Made by a program: the position numbers and the translations under genes
Shown here: piece after piece, positions 26,276 to 36,305 of the stretch
Layout of the letters: each line of letters opens with the position of its first letter
Numbering within the stretch: position 1 is the stretch's first letter
The notes under the pieces: generated by a model
Seen by the model: the letters and a program-made list of their open reading frames with translations, nothing else
Told to the model about the DNA's origin: nothing
Database searches by the model: none
Assembly: GCF_004119455.1 (NCBI RefSeq)
Contig: NZ_NRQT01000002.1
Span: 131,501-195,500 of the forward strand
Source: Chryseobacterium sp. CH25
Lineage (GTDB): Bacteria > Bacteroidota > Bacteroidia > Flavobacteriales > Weeksellaceae
Direction of reading: 5' to 3'
Length of the DNA stretch: 64,000 nt

Positions 26276-27367
26276 ATGAAACATGTAAAGAATTTTCTAT
26301 TATTAATTGCCTGCACAATTTTTTCAATAAGTTTTGCTCAGCAAGAAAAAGTATCCAGAGATAAACTTCAGATATTCTATTATGGTTGGTATGGAAACCA
26401 GAAAACTGATGGCAGCCTGCAGCATTGGAATCATGAAATTATCCCACATTGGAGCAATCCTAAATGGAATAATCTCGGAAATCATAAAGGTGGAGATGAT
26501 ATTGGAGCCAATTTTTATCCGGCATTGGGCAACTACAGCTCCAATGATAAAACTATCATAGAGAAACACATGAAGATGATAAAAGATTCTGGTGTAGGGG
26601 TTGTAGTGGTAAGTTGGCTGGGAAAAGATTCCTTTACGGATAAAAGTCTGATACAGTATCTGGATATTGCAGACCGTTTTAATCTGAAAATAGCATTTCA
26701 TATAGAGCCTTTCTACAAATCTGTTGCTGAGCTTAGAGATCAGCTTTCCTATCTTGTGAAAACATATGCCCATCATCCTGCTTTTTACAAAAAAGACGGA
26801 AAACCTTTGTATTATGTGTATGACAGTTATAAAATTGCTCCGGAAGAGTGGTCGAAGCTGCTTTCTAAGAATGGCGAGAAAACAATACGAAATACAGAAT
26901 TAGATGCCTATTACATCGGGTTGTGGGTAGAGGAAAAGGATGCTGCCTTCTTCAATACATCTGGCTTTGATGGGTTTTATACTTATTTTGCCAGCGAAGG
27001 TTTTGTTTTTGGAAGCACAACTTCTAACTGGGAATATATGGCTCAATATGCAAAAAATCATCATCTTATTTTTATTCCATGTGTTGGTCCGGGCTATTCA
27101 GATACCAGAATCAGACCTTGGAATGAGGCGAATTTTAAAAGCCGGGAAGATGGAAAATATTATGAAAGAATGTTTGATGCAGCCATGAAAGTAAATCCAG
27201 AATTTATTGGAATTACTTCATTTAACGAATGGCATGAAGGAACACAGATAGAACCTGCAATTCCTAAAAAGTCAGGAGGTTTCATTTACGAGGATTACGG
27301 AAAAGACCCGTGGATGTACATTAAAGAAACAAAGCGTTTAGCAGATAAATTTTTGAAAACAAAGTAA
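26276..27367 (+). CDS. Glycoside hydrolase family 99 (endo-alpha-mannosidase-like)
   Basis: 363 residues. The signal peptide ends at FSISFAQ (about residue 21). GH99 hallmarks are the N-terminal FYYGWYGN followed by HWNHEIIPHW, and the catalytic SFNEWHEGTQIEPAIP near residue 322. The two Glu in NEWHE are the catalytic pair of GH99. The family cleaves internal alpha-1,2-mannosidic linkages (glucosyl- or mannosyl-mannose) of N-glycans and yeast mannan by a retaining mechanism. The closing SFNEWHEGTQIE is strikingly like the animal Golgi enzyme. No SusC/SusD pair or other mannan enzyme lies next to it. The product should be periplasmic or exported. Confidence 0.9.
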   Translation: MKHVKNFLLLIACTIFSISFAQQEKVSRDKLQIFYYGWYGNQKTDGSLQHWNHEIIPHWSNPKWNNLGNHKGGDDIGANFYPALGNYSSNDKTIIEKHMKMIKDSGVGVVVVSWLGKDSFTDKSLIQYLDIADRFNLKIAFHIEPFYKSVAELRDQLSYLVKTYAHHPAFYKKDGKPLYYVYDSYKIAPEEWSKLLSKNGEKTIRNTELDAYYIGLWVEEKDAAFFNTSGFDGFYTYFASEGFVFGSTTSNWEYMAQYAKNHHLIFIPCVGPGYSDTRIRPWNEANFKSREDGKYYERMFDAAMKVNPEFIGITSFNEWHEGTQIEPAIPKKSGGFIYEDYGKDPWMYIKETKRLADKFLKTK

Positions 27368-27406
27368 AAATTTTTATGTAAACGTAATTTCATAGCAAAA
27401 AAATAG

Positions 27407-27447
27407 GTGCCCTGTTAATCTCTTTGAAGGTGACAGGGTGTTTTATT
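27407..27447 (+). terminator. Terminator after GH99 gene
   Basis: Stem CCCTGT/ACAGGG with flanking GGTG/GTGT partial pairing, followed by TTTTATTT. Confidence 0.65.
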
Positions 27448-27511
27448 TAGTAATTACAGTGATAACAAGCGAATATTCAATTTCTTATATTGGGAATGTA
27501 ATTGATTTAAA

Positions 27512-29284
27512 TTGAATAAGGAACCACTGCTGATACTAGCTATATGTTTTATTCTTGGAATTTTTTTTCAGGACCAATTTTTATTGGGGAAAACGTGGAT
27601 TTATAGTTTGGCTATTTTGGATGTCGGAATTTTAATTTCCCTATTCTTGACTTCTTATTTTTTACATAAAATCAGAGGTGTTCTGCTTGGAGTTCTATTT
27701 TTTGGAGTAGGTGTAATCCTACATTTTTTTAACAATTCTTCCCCAAGAGCCAATAGCTATACAGCTGAAAGTACAACTATTATTTTTAAGATTTCTCAGA
27801 AATTAAATTCAACAGAAAAATATAAAAAATATGAAGGGATAGGACAGTTGGGAGACAGTCAGTTTAATTCAGTCTTTTATATACCTAAAAACCATGAAGA
27901 ACTGGATTTTAAGCATTATTATAGAGCTGAAGCCTATATTACCCAACCCCGTCAGCCTCAATATGATTTTCAGTTCAATTATGCACAATATCTCAAACGA
28001 AAGAATATAGATCATCAAACTTATATTTCGAAAGGCTTTTCCTCAGTAGAAAGAAATGATTTAAGTTTTACAGAACAGATTAAGCAATACAGGTTCAATG
28101 TTTTGAAGAAAATTGATAAAACAGAAATGTCCGGGAATACCAGAGAGTTTTTGAAAGGAATTATTCTGGCAGACCGAACGGAAATGGATGCAGGTACAGT
28201 GCAGGATTTCAACAGGTCTGGATTGGTTCATTTACTGGCTATTTCCGGAACCCATATCGTAATTATTTTCGGACTGTTTTATTCTTTGATGGTTCGCTGT
28301 ATTCCTTTGAGAATTAGGAAATATGCTGTAGTATTAAGCATAATGTTTATTTGGCTTTTTGCTTTATTCATTGGATTTGGGAGCTCAGTACTGAGGTCAT
28401 GCATTATGCTGAGCGTGTATTTTATATTTGTTTTGTTGCAGAGAAAACCGGATTTATTGCATTCATTAGCATTATCAGCATTTATTATTCTGATGATGGA
28501 CACTCAGCAGCTTTTTGATGTGGGATTTCAGCTTAGTTTTGTAGCAGTGCTGGGTATATTTTGGCTGAATCAGCCACTTTTAAAATATTTTCCAAGAGCC
28601 GATAACTATTTAAAAAAACTGTTCTTTAATACCGTTACCATATCTTTATCAGCACAGTTAGCAACGCTTCCGTTGGTGCTGTATTACTTTCATCAGTTTT
28701 CATTGGTTTCAATAGTTGCCAATTTCGTTATTGTTCCTTTTTCTGAAGGAATTATTGTGTTTTCATTTCTGATGGTGCCTCTTATTGCCTTTGGCTTGGA
28801 TTTTAGTTTTATTGATGCAGTATATGATGAGGTTATACAAATACTTTTAAAAGTTATTCACTGGTTTGCAGGAGCAGATATGGTATTAATTAAGAGCATT
28901 CCTATGAATTTTACTGAAGTCATCTCAGTATCAATAGCGATATATTTTTTAAGAGCATTGATTTTAAAAATAAACCTTAAAAATTCCATGAATTTCATAA
29001 TGGCTGTTTTAGCTTTCTTTACGATAAGAATTGGATGTAATATTATTGAAAATAAGAGAGAAGAAGTGCTTTTGCATTCCTTTAGTAAAGATAAAATCAT
29101 TTCGATAAAGCAAGGGAATAAGGTCTGTTTTTGGATTCCGGAAAGGGTAGGCAGGGAAAAGGTTCTGCAATTTATCATTCACCCTTATTGTTCTTCCAGA
29201 AGGATAGATCATTTTGAGATTAAAAAGATTCCTTTTTCAACTAAAAAAATAGTTTTTAGGGATCATGTTTATGATATGAAATAG
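27512..29284 (+). CDS. comEC: ComEC/Rec2-family DNA uptake channel
   Basis: 590 residues, an integral inner-membrane protein. It has several N-terminal helices, an OB-like soluble domain (residues about 80-190), and the competence domain with the motif LVHLLAISGTHIVIIFGLF followed by many helices. ComEC forms the channel for single-stranded DNA entry in natural transformation. The C-terminal metallo-beta-lactamase-like nuclease domain of longer homologues is absent; only about 60 soluble residues remain. The start must be TTG 27512, because a TGA lies three codons upstream and no ATG or GTG fits near the conserved NKEPLLILAICF start. Confidence 0.9.
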   Translation: MNKEPLLILAICFILGIFFQDQFLLGKTWIYSLAILDVGILISLFLTSYFLHKIRGVLLGVLFFGVGVILHFFNNSSPRANSYTAESTTIIFKISQKLNSTEKYKKYEGIGQLGDSQFNSVFYIPKNHEELDFKHYYRAEAYITQPRQPQYDFQFNYAQYLKRKNIDHQTYISKGFSSVERNDLSFTEQIKQYRFNVLKKIDKTEMSGNTREFLKGIILADRTEMDAGTVQDFNRSGLVHLLAISGTHIVIIFGLFYSLMVRCIPLRIRKYAVVLSIMFIWLFALFIGFGSSVLRSCIMLSVYFIFVLLQRKPDLLHSLALSAFIILMMDTQQLFDVGFQLSFVAVLGIFWLNQPLLKYFPRADNYLKKLFFNTVTISLSAQLATLPLVLYYFHQFSLVSIVANFVIVPFSEGIIVFSFLMVPLIAFGLDFSFIDAVYDEVIQILLKVIHWFAGADMVLIKSIPMNFTEVISVSIAIYFLRALILKINLKNSMNFIMAVLAFFTIRIGCNIIENKREEVLLHSFSKDKIISIKQGNKVCFWIPERVGREKVLQFIIHPYCSSRRIDHFEIKKIPFSTKKIVFRDHVYDMK

Positions 29285-29398
29285 AGAATTTTGATTTTTT
29301 TAATTTCCTTTATTTATAACGTGTAAAGCTCTTATTTAGAAAGATTACAAACTGTCTAATTGTGAGATTTCTCACTTTTCGATATTGTTAACATTTCT

Positions 29399-29406
29399 TA
29401 ATTTTG
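29399..29406 (+). promoter_or_regulatory. -7 element of sdhCAB
   Basis: TAATTTTG, 24 bases before the sdhC ATG. An inverted repeat GTGAGA-TTTC-TCAC lies at 29372-29384. Confidence 0.55.
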
Positions 29407-29430
29407 TGGGAAATTCAAATTTAAACTTAT

Positions 29431-30093
29431 ATGGCAGGTTTAACGAGTTCTACGATAGGTAGAAAATACGCTATGGCATTATCAGCTATGTTTTTGCTGA
29501 TTTTTCTTATACTGCATTTGACAACCAATTTGTTATCAGTTCTAAACAGAGATGCATTCAATACAGCATCTGAGTTTATGGGCTATAATCCTTTTGTGCA
29601 GTTCTTAATGCAGCCTATTCTTGGTTTTGCAGTAATTTTCCATTTTGCGATGGGATTTGTATTGGAGATCAAGAATAATAAAGCGCGTCCAGTAAAGTAT
29701 GCATCAAACAATGCTGCTGTAAATTCTTCATGGATGTCCAGAAATATGATTATTTCCGGGGCAGTTGTGTTGGCTTTCTTGGCGCTTCACTTATATGATT
29801 TCTGGTTACATGAAATCAACTATAAGTATGTAGAGGGAATAGCTCCTGATTCAGAACGTTTCTGGCCAGAGCTTCATGAGAAGTTTGCTGACCTTTGGAG
29901 AGTCGCTTTATATGTGATCTCTTTTGTACTATTGGGCTTACACTTAGCTCACGGATTCCAGTCTTCATTCCAGTCTATTGGAGCAAGACATCCAAAATAC
30001 ACGCCTGTGATTAAGGCTTTCGGAACTTGGTATTCTATCCTTATTCCGGCAGGATTTATCATTGTGGCGGTTTATCATTTTATAACTCAATAA
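29431..30093 (+). CDS. sdhC: Succinate dehydrogenase cytochrome b subunit
   Basis: 220 residues with five membrane helices, the single large membrane anchor of the Bacteroidota type B complex II (as in B. subtilis and Wolinella). Haem-ligand-type histidines occur in the helices (LILHLTTN, IFHFAMGF, FLALHLYDFWLH, GLHLAHGFQSSFQSIG). It binds haem b and menaquinone and anchors SdhAB in the inner membrane. It is the first gene of sdhCAB: sdhA starts 15 bases downstream. Confidence 0.95.
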   Translation: MAGLTSSTIGRKYAMALSAMFLLIFLILHLTTNLLSVLNRDAFNTASEFMGYNPFVQFLMQPILGFAVIFHFAMGFVLEIKNNKARPVKYASNNAAVNSSWMSRNMIISGAVVLAFLALHLYDFWLHEINYKYVEGIAPDSERFWPELHEKFADLWRVALYVISFVLLGLHLAHGFQSSFQSIGARHPKYTPVIKAFGTWYSILIPAGFIIVAVYHFITQ

Positions 30094-30108
30094 TATCAAT
30101 ATACTAGT

Positions 30109-32121
30109 ATGAGTAAATTAGATTCAAGAATTCCAGCGGGTCCTCTTAAAGACAAGTGGAAAAATCATAAAGATCATATGAACCTTGTTGCACCAAACAA
30201 CAGAGATAAGATTGATATTATTGTTGTAGGTACAGGTTTGGCAGGAGGTTCTGCTGCAGCTACTTTAGCTGAGCAAGGATACAATGTAAAAGCATTCTGC
30301 TATCAGGATTCTCCGAGAAGAGCACACTCTATTGCTGCTCAGGGAGGTATTAACGCAGCTAAGAATTACCAGGGAGATGGTGACTCTACTTACAGATTAT
30401 TCTACGATACCATTAAAGGTGGTGACTATAGAGCAAGAGAAGCTAACGTTTACAGATTAGCAGAAGTTTCAGCTAATATTATTGACCAGTGTGTTTCCCA
30501 AGGGGTTCCTTTTGGTAGAGATTACGGAGGTCAGCTAGATAACCGTTCATTTGGTGGGGTTCAGGTAAAAAGAACATTCTACGCAAAAGGACAAACAGGA
30601 CAACAGTTATTATTAGGAGCATATTCTTCAATGAGCCGTCAGATCGGTAAAGGAAGAATCAAGATGTACAACCGTCATGAAATGCTTGACCTTGTAATTG
30701 TTGACGGAAAAGCAAGAGGTATCATCGCAAGAAACTTGGTAACAGGTGAAATCGAAAGACATTCTGCTCACGCAGTTGTAATTGCTTCAGGAGGATACGG
30801 AAACGTATATTTCCTTTCTACCAACGCAATGGGATCAAACGTTTCTGCTGCTTGGAAAATTCACAAAAAAGGTGCTTACTTCGCAAACCCTTGCTACGTA
30901 CAGATTCACCCTACTTGTATTCCGGTTCACGGAACTCAGCAGTCTAAATTAACTTTGATGTCTGAATCATTAAGAAACTCAGGAAGAATCTGGGTTCCTA
31001 AAAAGATTGAAGATTCAGTAGCAATCAGAGAAGGAAAATTAAGACCTGAAAACATTAAAGAAGAAGATAGAGATTACTATTTAGAAAGAAGATATCCTGC
31101 ATTCGGTAACCTTGTACCGAGAGACGTTGCTTCAAGAGCAGCTAAAGAAAGATGTGATGCTGGATACGGAATCGAAAATAATGATACTCAGGAAGGGGTT
31201 TACCTTGATTTCTCTACAGAGATCATGAAAAAAGGTAAAGAAGCCGCTATCGAAAAACATATTCATAATCCTACAGATCAGCAAATTTATGATCTTGGTA
31301 AGAGTTGGGTTGAGGAAAAATACGGTAACTTATTCGTAATGTACGAAAAAATTACGGCTGATGATCCTTACAAAACTCCAATGAAGATCTATCCTGCAGT
31401 TCACTATACAATGGGAGGTGTATGGGTTGATTATAACCTTCAGTCTACAATCCCTGGATGTTTCGTAATCGGTGAAGCAAACTTCTCAGATCACGGAGCC
31501 AACAGACTTGGAGCATCTGCATTGATGCAAGGTCTTGCAGACGGATATTTCGTACTTCCTTACACAATTGCAGATTATCTTTCTGCAGATATCAGAACAG
31601 GAGCAATTCCTACCAATTCAGCAGCATTTGATGAAGCTGAAAAAGGAATTAAAGATAAAGTTGAATTCTTCATTAATAATAAAGGAACTCATTCTGTAGA
31701 TCACTTCCACAAGAAACTTGGACACATTATGTGGAATAAAGTAGGAATGGGTAGAACTCCTGAAGGATTAAAAGAAGCAATCAAAGAAATTGAAGAAGTA
31801 AGAAACGATTTCTGGAAAAATGTAAAAGTTCCTGGAGAGGGAGATGGAATGAACACTGAGCTTGAAAAAGCATTCAGAGTAGCAGACTTCCTTGAATTAG
31901 GACAATTAATGGCTATCGATGCACTTAACAGAGAAGAGTCTTGTGGTGGACACTTCCGTTGGGACCACGCAACTCCGGATGGAGAAGCGGAAAGAGACGA
32001 CGTAAACTTCAAATACGTTGGAGCTTGGGAATATCAGGGGAACGATATCAACGCGGAAGTGTTGCATAAAGAAGAACTGATTTACGACAACATCGAGGTT
32101 AAAACTAGAAGTTACAAATAA
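30109..32121 (+). CDS. sdhA: Succinate dehydrogenase/fumarate reductase flavoprotein subunit
   Basis: 670 residues. The FAD-binding Rossmann motif [20 protein letters not shown] is near residue 40. The covalent-flavin histidine lies in [14 protein letters not shown], and the substrate/active-site region is around [11 protein letters not shown] and [16 protein letters not shown]. The C-terminal [12 protein letters not shown] is typical of the type B (about 640-670 residue) subunit. It oxidises succinate to fumarate in the cytoplasmic arm of complex II. Codon use is strongly biased to highly expressed codons, like sdhB. Confidence 0.97.
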   Translation: MSKLDSRIPAGPLKDKWKNHKDHMNLVAPNNRDKIDIIVVGTGLAGGSAAATLAEQGYNVKAFCYQDSPRRAHSIAAQGGINAAKNYQGDGDSTYRLFYDTIKGGDYRAREANVYRLAEVSANIIDQCVSQGVPFGRDYGGQLDNRSFGGVQVKRTFYAKGQTGQQLLLGAYSSMSRQIGKGRIKMYNRHEMLDLVIVDGKARGIIARNLVTGEIERHSAHAVVIASGGYGNVYFLSTNAMGSNVSAAWKIHKKGAYFANPCYVQIHPTCIPVHGTQQSKLTLMSESLRNSGRIWVPKKIEDSVAIREGKLRPENIKEEDRDYYLERRYPAFGNLVPRDVASRAAKERCDAGYGIENNDTQEGVYLDFSTEIMKKGKEAAIEKHIHNPTDQQIYDLGKSWVEEKYGNLFVMYEKITADDPYKTPMKIYPAVHYTMGGVWVDYNLQSTIPGCFVIGEANFSDHGANRLGASALMQGLADGYFVLPYTIADYLSADIRTGAIPTNSAAFDEAEKGIKDKVEFFINNKGTHSVDHFHKKLGHIMWNKVGMGRTPEGLKEAIKEIEEVRNDFWKNVKVPGEGDGMNTELEKAFRVADFLELGQLMAIDALNREESCGGHFRWDHATPDGEAERDDVNFKYVGAWEYQGNDINAEVLHKEELIYDNIEVKTRSYK

Positions 32122-32145
32122 TCTCCAACCTATAAATATAACATT

Positions 32146-32913
32146 ATGAGTGCAAAAAAAGGCTTACATCTTACGCTGAAAATTTGGAGACAAAAAAATA
32201 GTAAAACTAAAGGTCAGTTTGAGACCTATAAAATATCAGATGTATCTACAGATTCTTCATTCCTGGAGATGTTAGATATTCTGAACGAAAATTTAATTAA
32301 CGAAGGAAAAGAACCTATCGCTTTCGATCACGACTGTCGTGAAGGAATCTGCGGTATGTGTTCCCTTTACATCAATGGTAGAGCTCATGGTCCTGATACA
32401 GGTATTACTACTTGTCAGCTTCACATGAGAATGTTCAAAGATGGAGAGACGATCGTTATTGAACCTTGGAGAAGTGCCGCTTTCCCTGTTATCAAAGATT
32501 TGATGGTAGACAGAAGCGCATTCGACAGAGTAATGGCAGCAGGTGGTTTCATTTCTGTAAACACTTCTGGTAATACATTAGATGCGAACGCTATTCCTGT
32601 TCCTAAAGAAGATGCAGATAAAGCAATGGATGCTGCTGCTTGTATCGGATGTGGAGCTTGTGTAGCTACATGTAAAAATGGATCAGCAATGCTATTCGTA
32701 GGAGCAAAAGTTTCTCAGTACGCATTACTTCCTCAAGGTAGAGTAGAAGCTAAGAGAAGAGTTCTGAACATGGTGAAAGCTATGGACGAAGAAGGATTCG
32801 GAAACTGTTCAAACACTGGTGCTTGTGAAATTGAGTGCCCTAAAGGTATTTCTCTTGAAAATATCGCAAGAATGAACAGAGAATACATGTCTGCTCTTGT
32901 AGATCAAGGATAG
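32146..32913 (+). CDS. sdhB: Succinate dehydrogenase iron-sulfur subunit
   Basis: 255 residues. The plant-type [2Fe-2S] ligands are in [19 protein letters not shown] and the later TTC. The [4Fe-4S] and [3Fe-4S] ligands are in [18 protein letters not shown] and [15 protein letters not shown]. It passes electrons from SdhA flavin to the quinone site in SdhC. Last gene of the operon, 24 bases after sdhA, followed by a strong terminator. Confidence 0.97.
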   Translation: MSAKKGLHLTLKIWRQKNSKTKGQFETYKISDVSTDSSFLEMLDILNENLINEGKEPIAFDHDCREGICGMCSLYINGRAHGPDTGITTCQLHMRMFKDGETIVIEPWRSAAFPVIKDLMVDRSAFDRVMAAGGFISVNTSGNTLDANAIPVPKEDADKAMDAAACIGCGACVATCKNGSAMLFVGAKVSQYALLPQGRVEAKRRVLNMVKAMDEEGFGNCSNTGACEIECPKGISLENIARMNREYMSALVDQG

Positions 32914-32932
32914 AATTGATTCAAAATACTTA

Positions 32933-32966
32933 AAAATCGCTCTCGTTTCGGGAGCGATTTTTTTTA
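32933..32966 (+). terminator. Terminator of sdhCAB
   Basis: Stem AAAATCGCTC/GAGCGATTTT with an eight-base loop and a run of eight T. Confidence 0.92.
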
Positions 32967-33198
32967 TATCCGCTATTTAGCTGTTAAAGTTTGTTAACTT
33001 ATCGATAGATTGTAGGTTTACTTTGCTGAATAAGTATATATTTGGAGGGCAGTTGAACGATGTAAAAAACACATCATTTCCATTGTTTTTTATCGGTGAA
33101 AAATGGATAGATAAAGTAATTGAAATATCCCTTTTTATCGGTAGTAATAAAATTTTTAAAAAAAATTATCAGTGTTAATTAACATGCCCTAAAAAGCG

Positions 33199-33206
33199 TA
33201 TTTTTG
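33199..33206 (+). promoter_or_regulatory. -7 element of thioredoxin-fold lipoprotein gene
   Basis: TATTTTTG, 19 bases before the ATG. The preceding stretch 32967-33198 is AT-rich and holds nothing else I recognise. Confidence 0.55.
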
Positions 33207-33225
33207 TGTAATATTAAAAATTGAA

Positions 33226-34755
33226 ATGAAAAAATATCTTTTATTGTTTATCATCGCGATTTTCGTGATGTCTTGTTCAAAAAAAGTAGAAGTAAAAGGA
33301 AAAATTACAGGAAGCTCACCATTAGAAAGAATCGAATTTGTAGAAGCTTCCGGAGTAGGAACATTGCCTTTAGTTAATATTGGTCTTGACAAAGATGGTA
33401 ACTTTTCAGGAAGCTTTGAAGCTCCGAAAGATGGAATGTATGTCATCAATTATGCTAACAAGCAAAACTTAATCTACCTTGAAGGAGGACAAAAAGTAAA
33501 TATCTCAGGAAATGCAATGACATTCCCGAACGAATATGTAATTACCGGAGATGCTAAAAAGAATAACGACTTCCTTGCTGCCACTCAGAAATTTTTAGGA
33601 GAATATGGTAATAAAATTGACCTGAGACAGTTGATGGCTGGGGACGAAGCTGCATTTGTTAAAGGGATGCAAAAGGTAGAAGCAGACATCAATAAAAATG
33701 TTGACGATCTTGCTGCTAAAAATAATCCGAGCAAAGGACTTTTAGAATGGAAGAAAAATGATGTTAAGGTAACAATCCTTAACCTTCTTGCCAATTATGA
33801 AATGTCTCACGGTGCAATGGCTGGAAATCCTTCTTATAAAGCTTCTAAAGCTTTAACAGATTATGAAGCTAAACTGGATAGTGACAAAGAAGCAATGGTA
33901 AAGTCTATTCCACTTTACAGACAGTATCTTCTTGTAAAAATGACTCCTGATTTCCAAAAATATGCAGAAGCAAACAGCAAAAATAAAACTGGAATTACCA
34001 CTTCAGAAATGTTTGCTAAGTATTTAAGTACTAAAAAAGATCTTTCTCAAACAGCAAAAGATTATCTTTTAGCATTTGTAATGGCTCAGGCAGATATTCA
34101 CCCTACCTCTCCAACTGCTAATATTGATAAGATCAAAAAATTAATTGATACAGATATTAAAGATGCTACCATTAAAAGTGATCTGTTAAAAATGCAGATG
34201 GCGATTACAGGTATTAAAATTGGAGAAGTTGCTCCTGAAGCAGCTTTAGTAAAACAGGATGGAAAAGCATACAAGCTTTCTGAAAACAAAGGAAAACCTT
34301 ATATGTTATTCTTCTACGCTTCATGGAATCCTTATATCAGTGAAGCTACTGTGCCGGTTTTAAAAGAAGTTGTTAACTTCTATAAATCTAAAATGAACTT
34401 CGTTTTTGTAAATGTAGATGATACAAAAGATCAGTTTATCAAAACAAGCAATTCATTATTAAAAGGTATCCAGGGAGTAAATGTATACGGGGAAAAAGGA
34501 ATGGAGTCTGATATTGCTAAAAAATATGGAGTATACGGATTTAAATTACCTTGCTTTGTAATTGTTGATAAAGACGGTAAAATTGCCAGCAGATCATTTG
34601 TAAACCTTGGTGAGCAGGAACTGGTAACCATTTTAGATAAGCTAACAGGGCTTTCCGCTCCAAAAGTAGATCCAAATGCTCAAATGCAGCCGCAACTGCA
34701 AATTGATCCTACTGCACCACAGCCTGCAAACCCGCAGCCAGCACCTACGAAATAA
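33226..34755 (+). CDS. Thioredoxin-fold lipoprotein without CXXC (TlpA/DUF4369-like)
   Basis: 509 residues. A lipobox (FVMSC, Cys17) marks a lipoprotein. An N-terminal beta domain (VEVKGKITGSSPLERIEF) resembles DUF4369 of TlpA-like proteins, then comes a helical middle. The thioredoxin-like domain (about 335-480) is recognised by GKPYMLFFYASWNPYISEATVP and by KKYGVYGFKLPCFVIVDKDGKI. Where TlpA has WCxxC this protein has WNPYI, so the redox cysteines are missing; a single Cys sits before the cis-Pro-type strand. The tail is Pro/Gln-rich. A disulfide reductase activity is therefore unlikely; a binding role is more plausible. Confidence 0.85.
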   Translation: MKKYLLLFIIAIFVMSCSKKVEVKGKITGSSPLERIEFVEASGVGTLPLVNIGLDKDGNFSGSFEAPKDGMYVINYANKQNLIYLEGGQKVNISGNAMTFPNEYVITGDAKKNNDFLAATQKFLGEYGNKIDLRQLMAGDEAAFVKGMQKVEADINKNVDDLAAKNNPSKGLLEWKKNDVKVTILNLLANYEMSHGAMAGNPSYKASKALTDYEAKLDSDKEAMVKSIPLYRQYLLVKMTPDFQKYAEANSKNKTGITTSEMFAKYLSTKKDLSQTAKDYLLAFVMAQADIHPTSPTANIDKIKKLIDTDIKDATIKSDLLKMQMAITGIKIGEVAPEAALVKQDGKAYKLSENKGKPYMLFFYASWNPYISEATVPVLKEVVNFYKSKMNFVFVNVDDTKDQFIKTSNSLLKGIQGVNVYGEKGMESDIAKKYGVYGFKLPCFVIVDKDGKIASRSFVNLGEQELVTILDKLTGLSAPKVDPNAQMQPQLQIDPTAPQPANPQPAPTK

Positions 34756-34773
34756 TAAACTTTAATATAGATC

Positions 34774-34803
34774 AGAACCTTATCCTCGGATAAGGTTTTT
34801 TTA
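34774..34803 (+). terminator. Terminator of thioredoxin-fold lipoprotein gene
   Basis: Stem AACCTTATCC/GGATAAGGTT with the T run reaching the rlmD promoter. Confidence 0.9.
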
Positions 34804-34806
34804 TTG

Positions 34807-34814
34807 TATTTTTG
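34807..34814 (+). promoter_or_regulatory. -7 element of rlmD
   Basis: TATTTTTG directly behind the upstream terminator. An almost perfect palindrome TGAAACTTT-T-AAAGTTTCA at 34820-34838 lies at or just after the expected transcription start. Confidence 0.6.
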
Positions 34815-34863
34815 CAGGATGAAACTTTTAAAGTTTCAATTAGGAAAAATAGAAAATTTTAGA

Positions 34864-36276
34864 ATGAGCAGAAAGAATAAGAAAAATTTAGTTCTTGAAA
34901 ATATAAAGCTGTTAACTGCCGGAGCAAAAGGAGTAGCTATTGGAAAAACGGATGACGGTAAAACAGTATTGGTTTCAGGGGCAATTCCGGGAGATCGTGT
35001 TAATGTAAGAGTGAAAAAAGCCAAATCCAAATATTATGAAGGAGAAGCAGTAGAAGTGCTGGAGAAGTCTCCTTTCAGAGCAGAACCAAAATGTGTTCAC
35101 TTTGGAACCTGTGGTGGATGTAAATGGCAGAATATGAGCTATGAAAAGCAGCTTGATTTCAAACAGGAAGAAGTATATAACAATATTAAAAGAATTGGTG
35201 GTATTGAAGATTTTGAAACCATGCCAATCCTAGGTTCAAAAGAACAGTATTTTTATAGAAACAAAATGGAGTTTTCTTTCTCCAATGCAAGATGGCTTAC
35301 TCAATATGAAATAAGTTCTGAAGAGAATTTCGGAAGCAAAGATGCTTTAGGATTCCATATTCCGGGAATGTGGAGTAAGATCTTAGACCTTAAAGAATGT
35401 TTCCTGCAGGAAGACCCTTCCAACGCTATCAGATTGGCAGTGAAAAAGTATGCTGTTGAAAACGGACTGGATTTCTTTGATGTAAGAAACCATGAAGGAT
35501 TCCTGAGAACTCTAATGATGAGACAGAACTCTAAAGGAGAATGGATGGTATTATTCCAGCTTTTCAGAGAAGAAAAAGAAAACAGAGAGAAGCTTTTTGC
35601 ATTCATATTAGAGAAATTTCCACAGATCAAAACATTGGTATATGCTATTAATCCAAAAGCCAATGACTCTATCTATGATCTGGATATCAATGTATATTTC
35701 GGGGAAGGATATTTAATGGAAGAAATGGATGGGCTGAAGTTTAAAATAGGACCGAAATCATTCTTCCAGACCAATTATAAGCAGGCATTAGAGTTATATA
35801 GAAAAACTCTTGAATTTGCAGATCTGAAAGGTGATGAAGTAGTATATGACTTATATACCGGAACCGGAACAATTGCTCAATATGTAGCCAGAAATGCAAA
35901 ACAGGTAATCGGGATAGAATCTGTACAGGAAGCTATTGATGCAGCTATTGAACATGCTGAATTAAATGGTCTTACCAATACAACTTTCTATTGTGGAGAT
36001 ATGAAAAATGTCTTTAACGATGAATTCATGGAAAACCATCCAAAAGCAGATGTTTTAATTACTGATCCGCCAAGAGATGGGATGCACCAAAAAGTGGTTG
36101 AGCAAATCTTAAAATTAGCTCCGGAAAAAGTAGTTTATGTAAGTTGTAATTCAGCAACACAGGCGAGAGATCTTGCGTTGATGAAAGAACATTATACTGT
36201 AGTGAAAATATTGCCAGTAGATATGTTCCCACAAACTCATCACGTAGAAAATATTGCCTTGCTGATTAAAAAATAA
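34864..36276 (+). CDS. rlmD: 23S rRNA (uracil-C5)-methyltransferase RlmD-like
   Basis: 470 residues from ATG 34864. An N-terminal TRAM domain (GAKGVAIGKTDDGKTVLVSGAIPGD) leads to the [4Fe-4S] ligands CVHFGTCGGCKWQ. The SAM-binding DLYTGTGTIAQYVA follows, then DPPRDGM, and the catalytic Cys of VYVSCNSATQARDL. The enzyme methylates a uracil of 23S rRNA (U1939 for RlmD; some relatives target U747 or tRNA U54). An in-frame ATG at 34819 is only four bases after the -7 box; I prefer 34864 because MSRKNKK matches the usual beginning. The DUF6452 gene follows. Confidence 0.9.
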   Translation: MSRKNKKNLVLENIKLLTAGAKGVAIGKTDDGKTVLVSGAIPGDRVNVRVKKAKSKYYEGEAVEVLEKSPFRAEPKCVHFGTCGGCKWQNMSYEKQLDFKQEEVYNNIKRIGGIEDFETMPILGSKEQYFYRNKMEFSFSNARWLTQYEISSEENFGSKDALGFHIPGMWSKILDLKECFLQEDPSNAIRLAVKKYAVENGLDFFDVRNHEGFLRTLMMRQNSKGEWMVLFQLFREEKENREKLFAFILEKFPQIKTLVYAINPKANDSIYDLDINVYFGEGYLMEEMDGLKFKIGPKSFFQTNYKQALELYRKTLEFADLKGDEVVYDLYTGTGTIAQYVARNAKQVIGIESVQEAIDAAIEHAELNGLTNTTFYCGDMKNVFNDEFMENHPKADVLITDPPRDGMHQKVVEQILKLAPEKVVYVSCNSATQARDLALMKEHYTVVKILPVDMFPQTHHVENIALLIKK

Positions 36277-36305
36277 TTTAATTAAATTTGAGTTCAAATT
36301 TTAAT

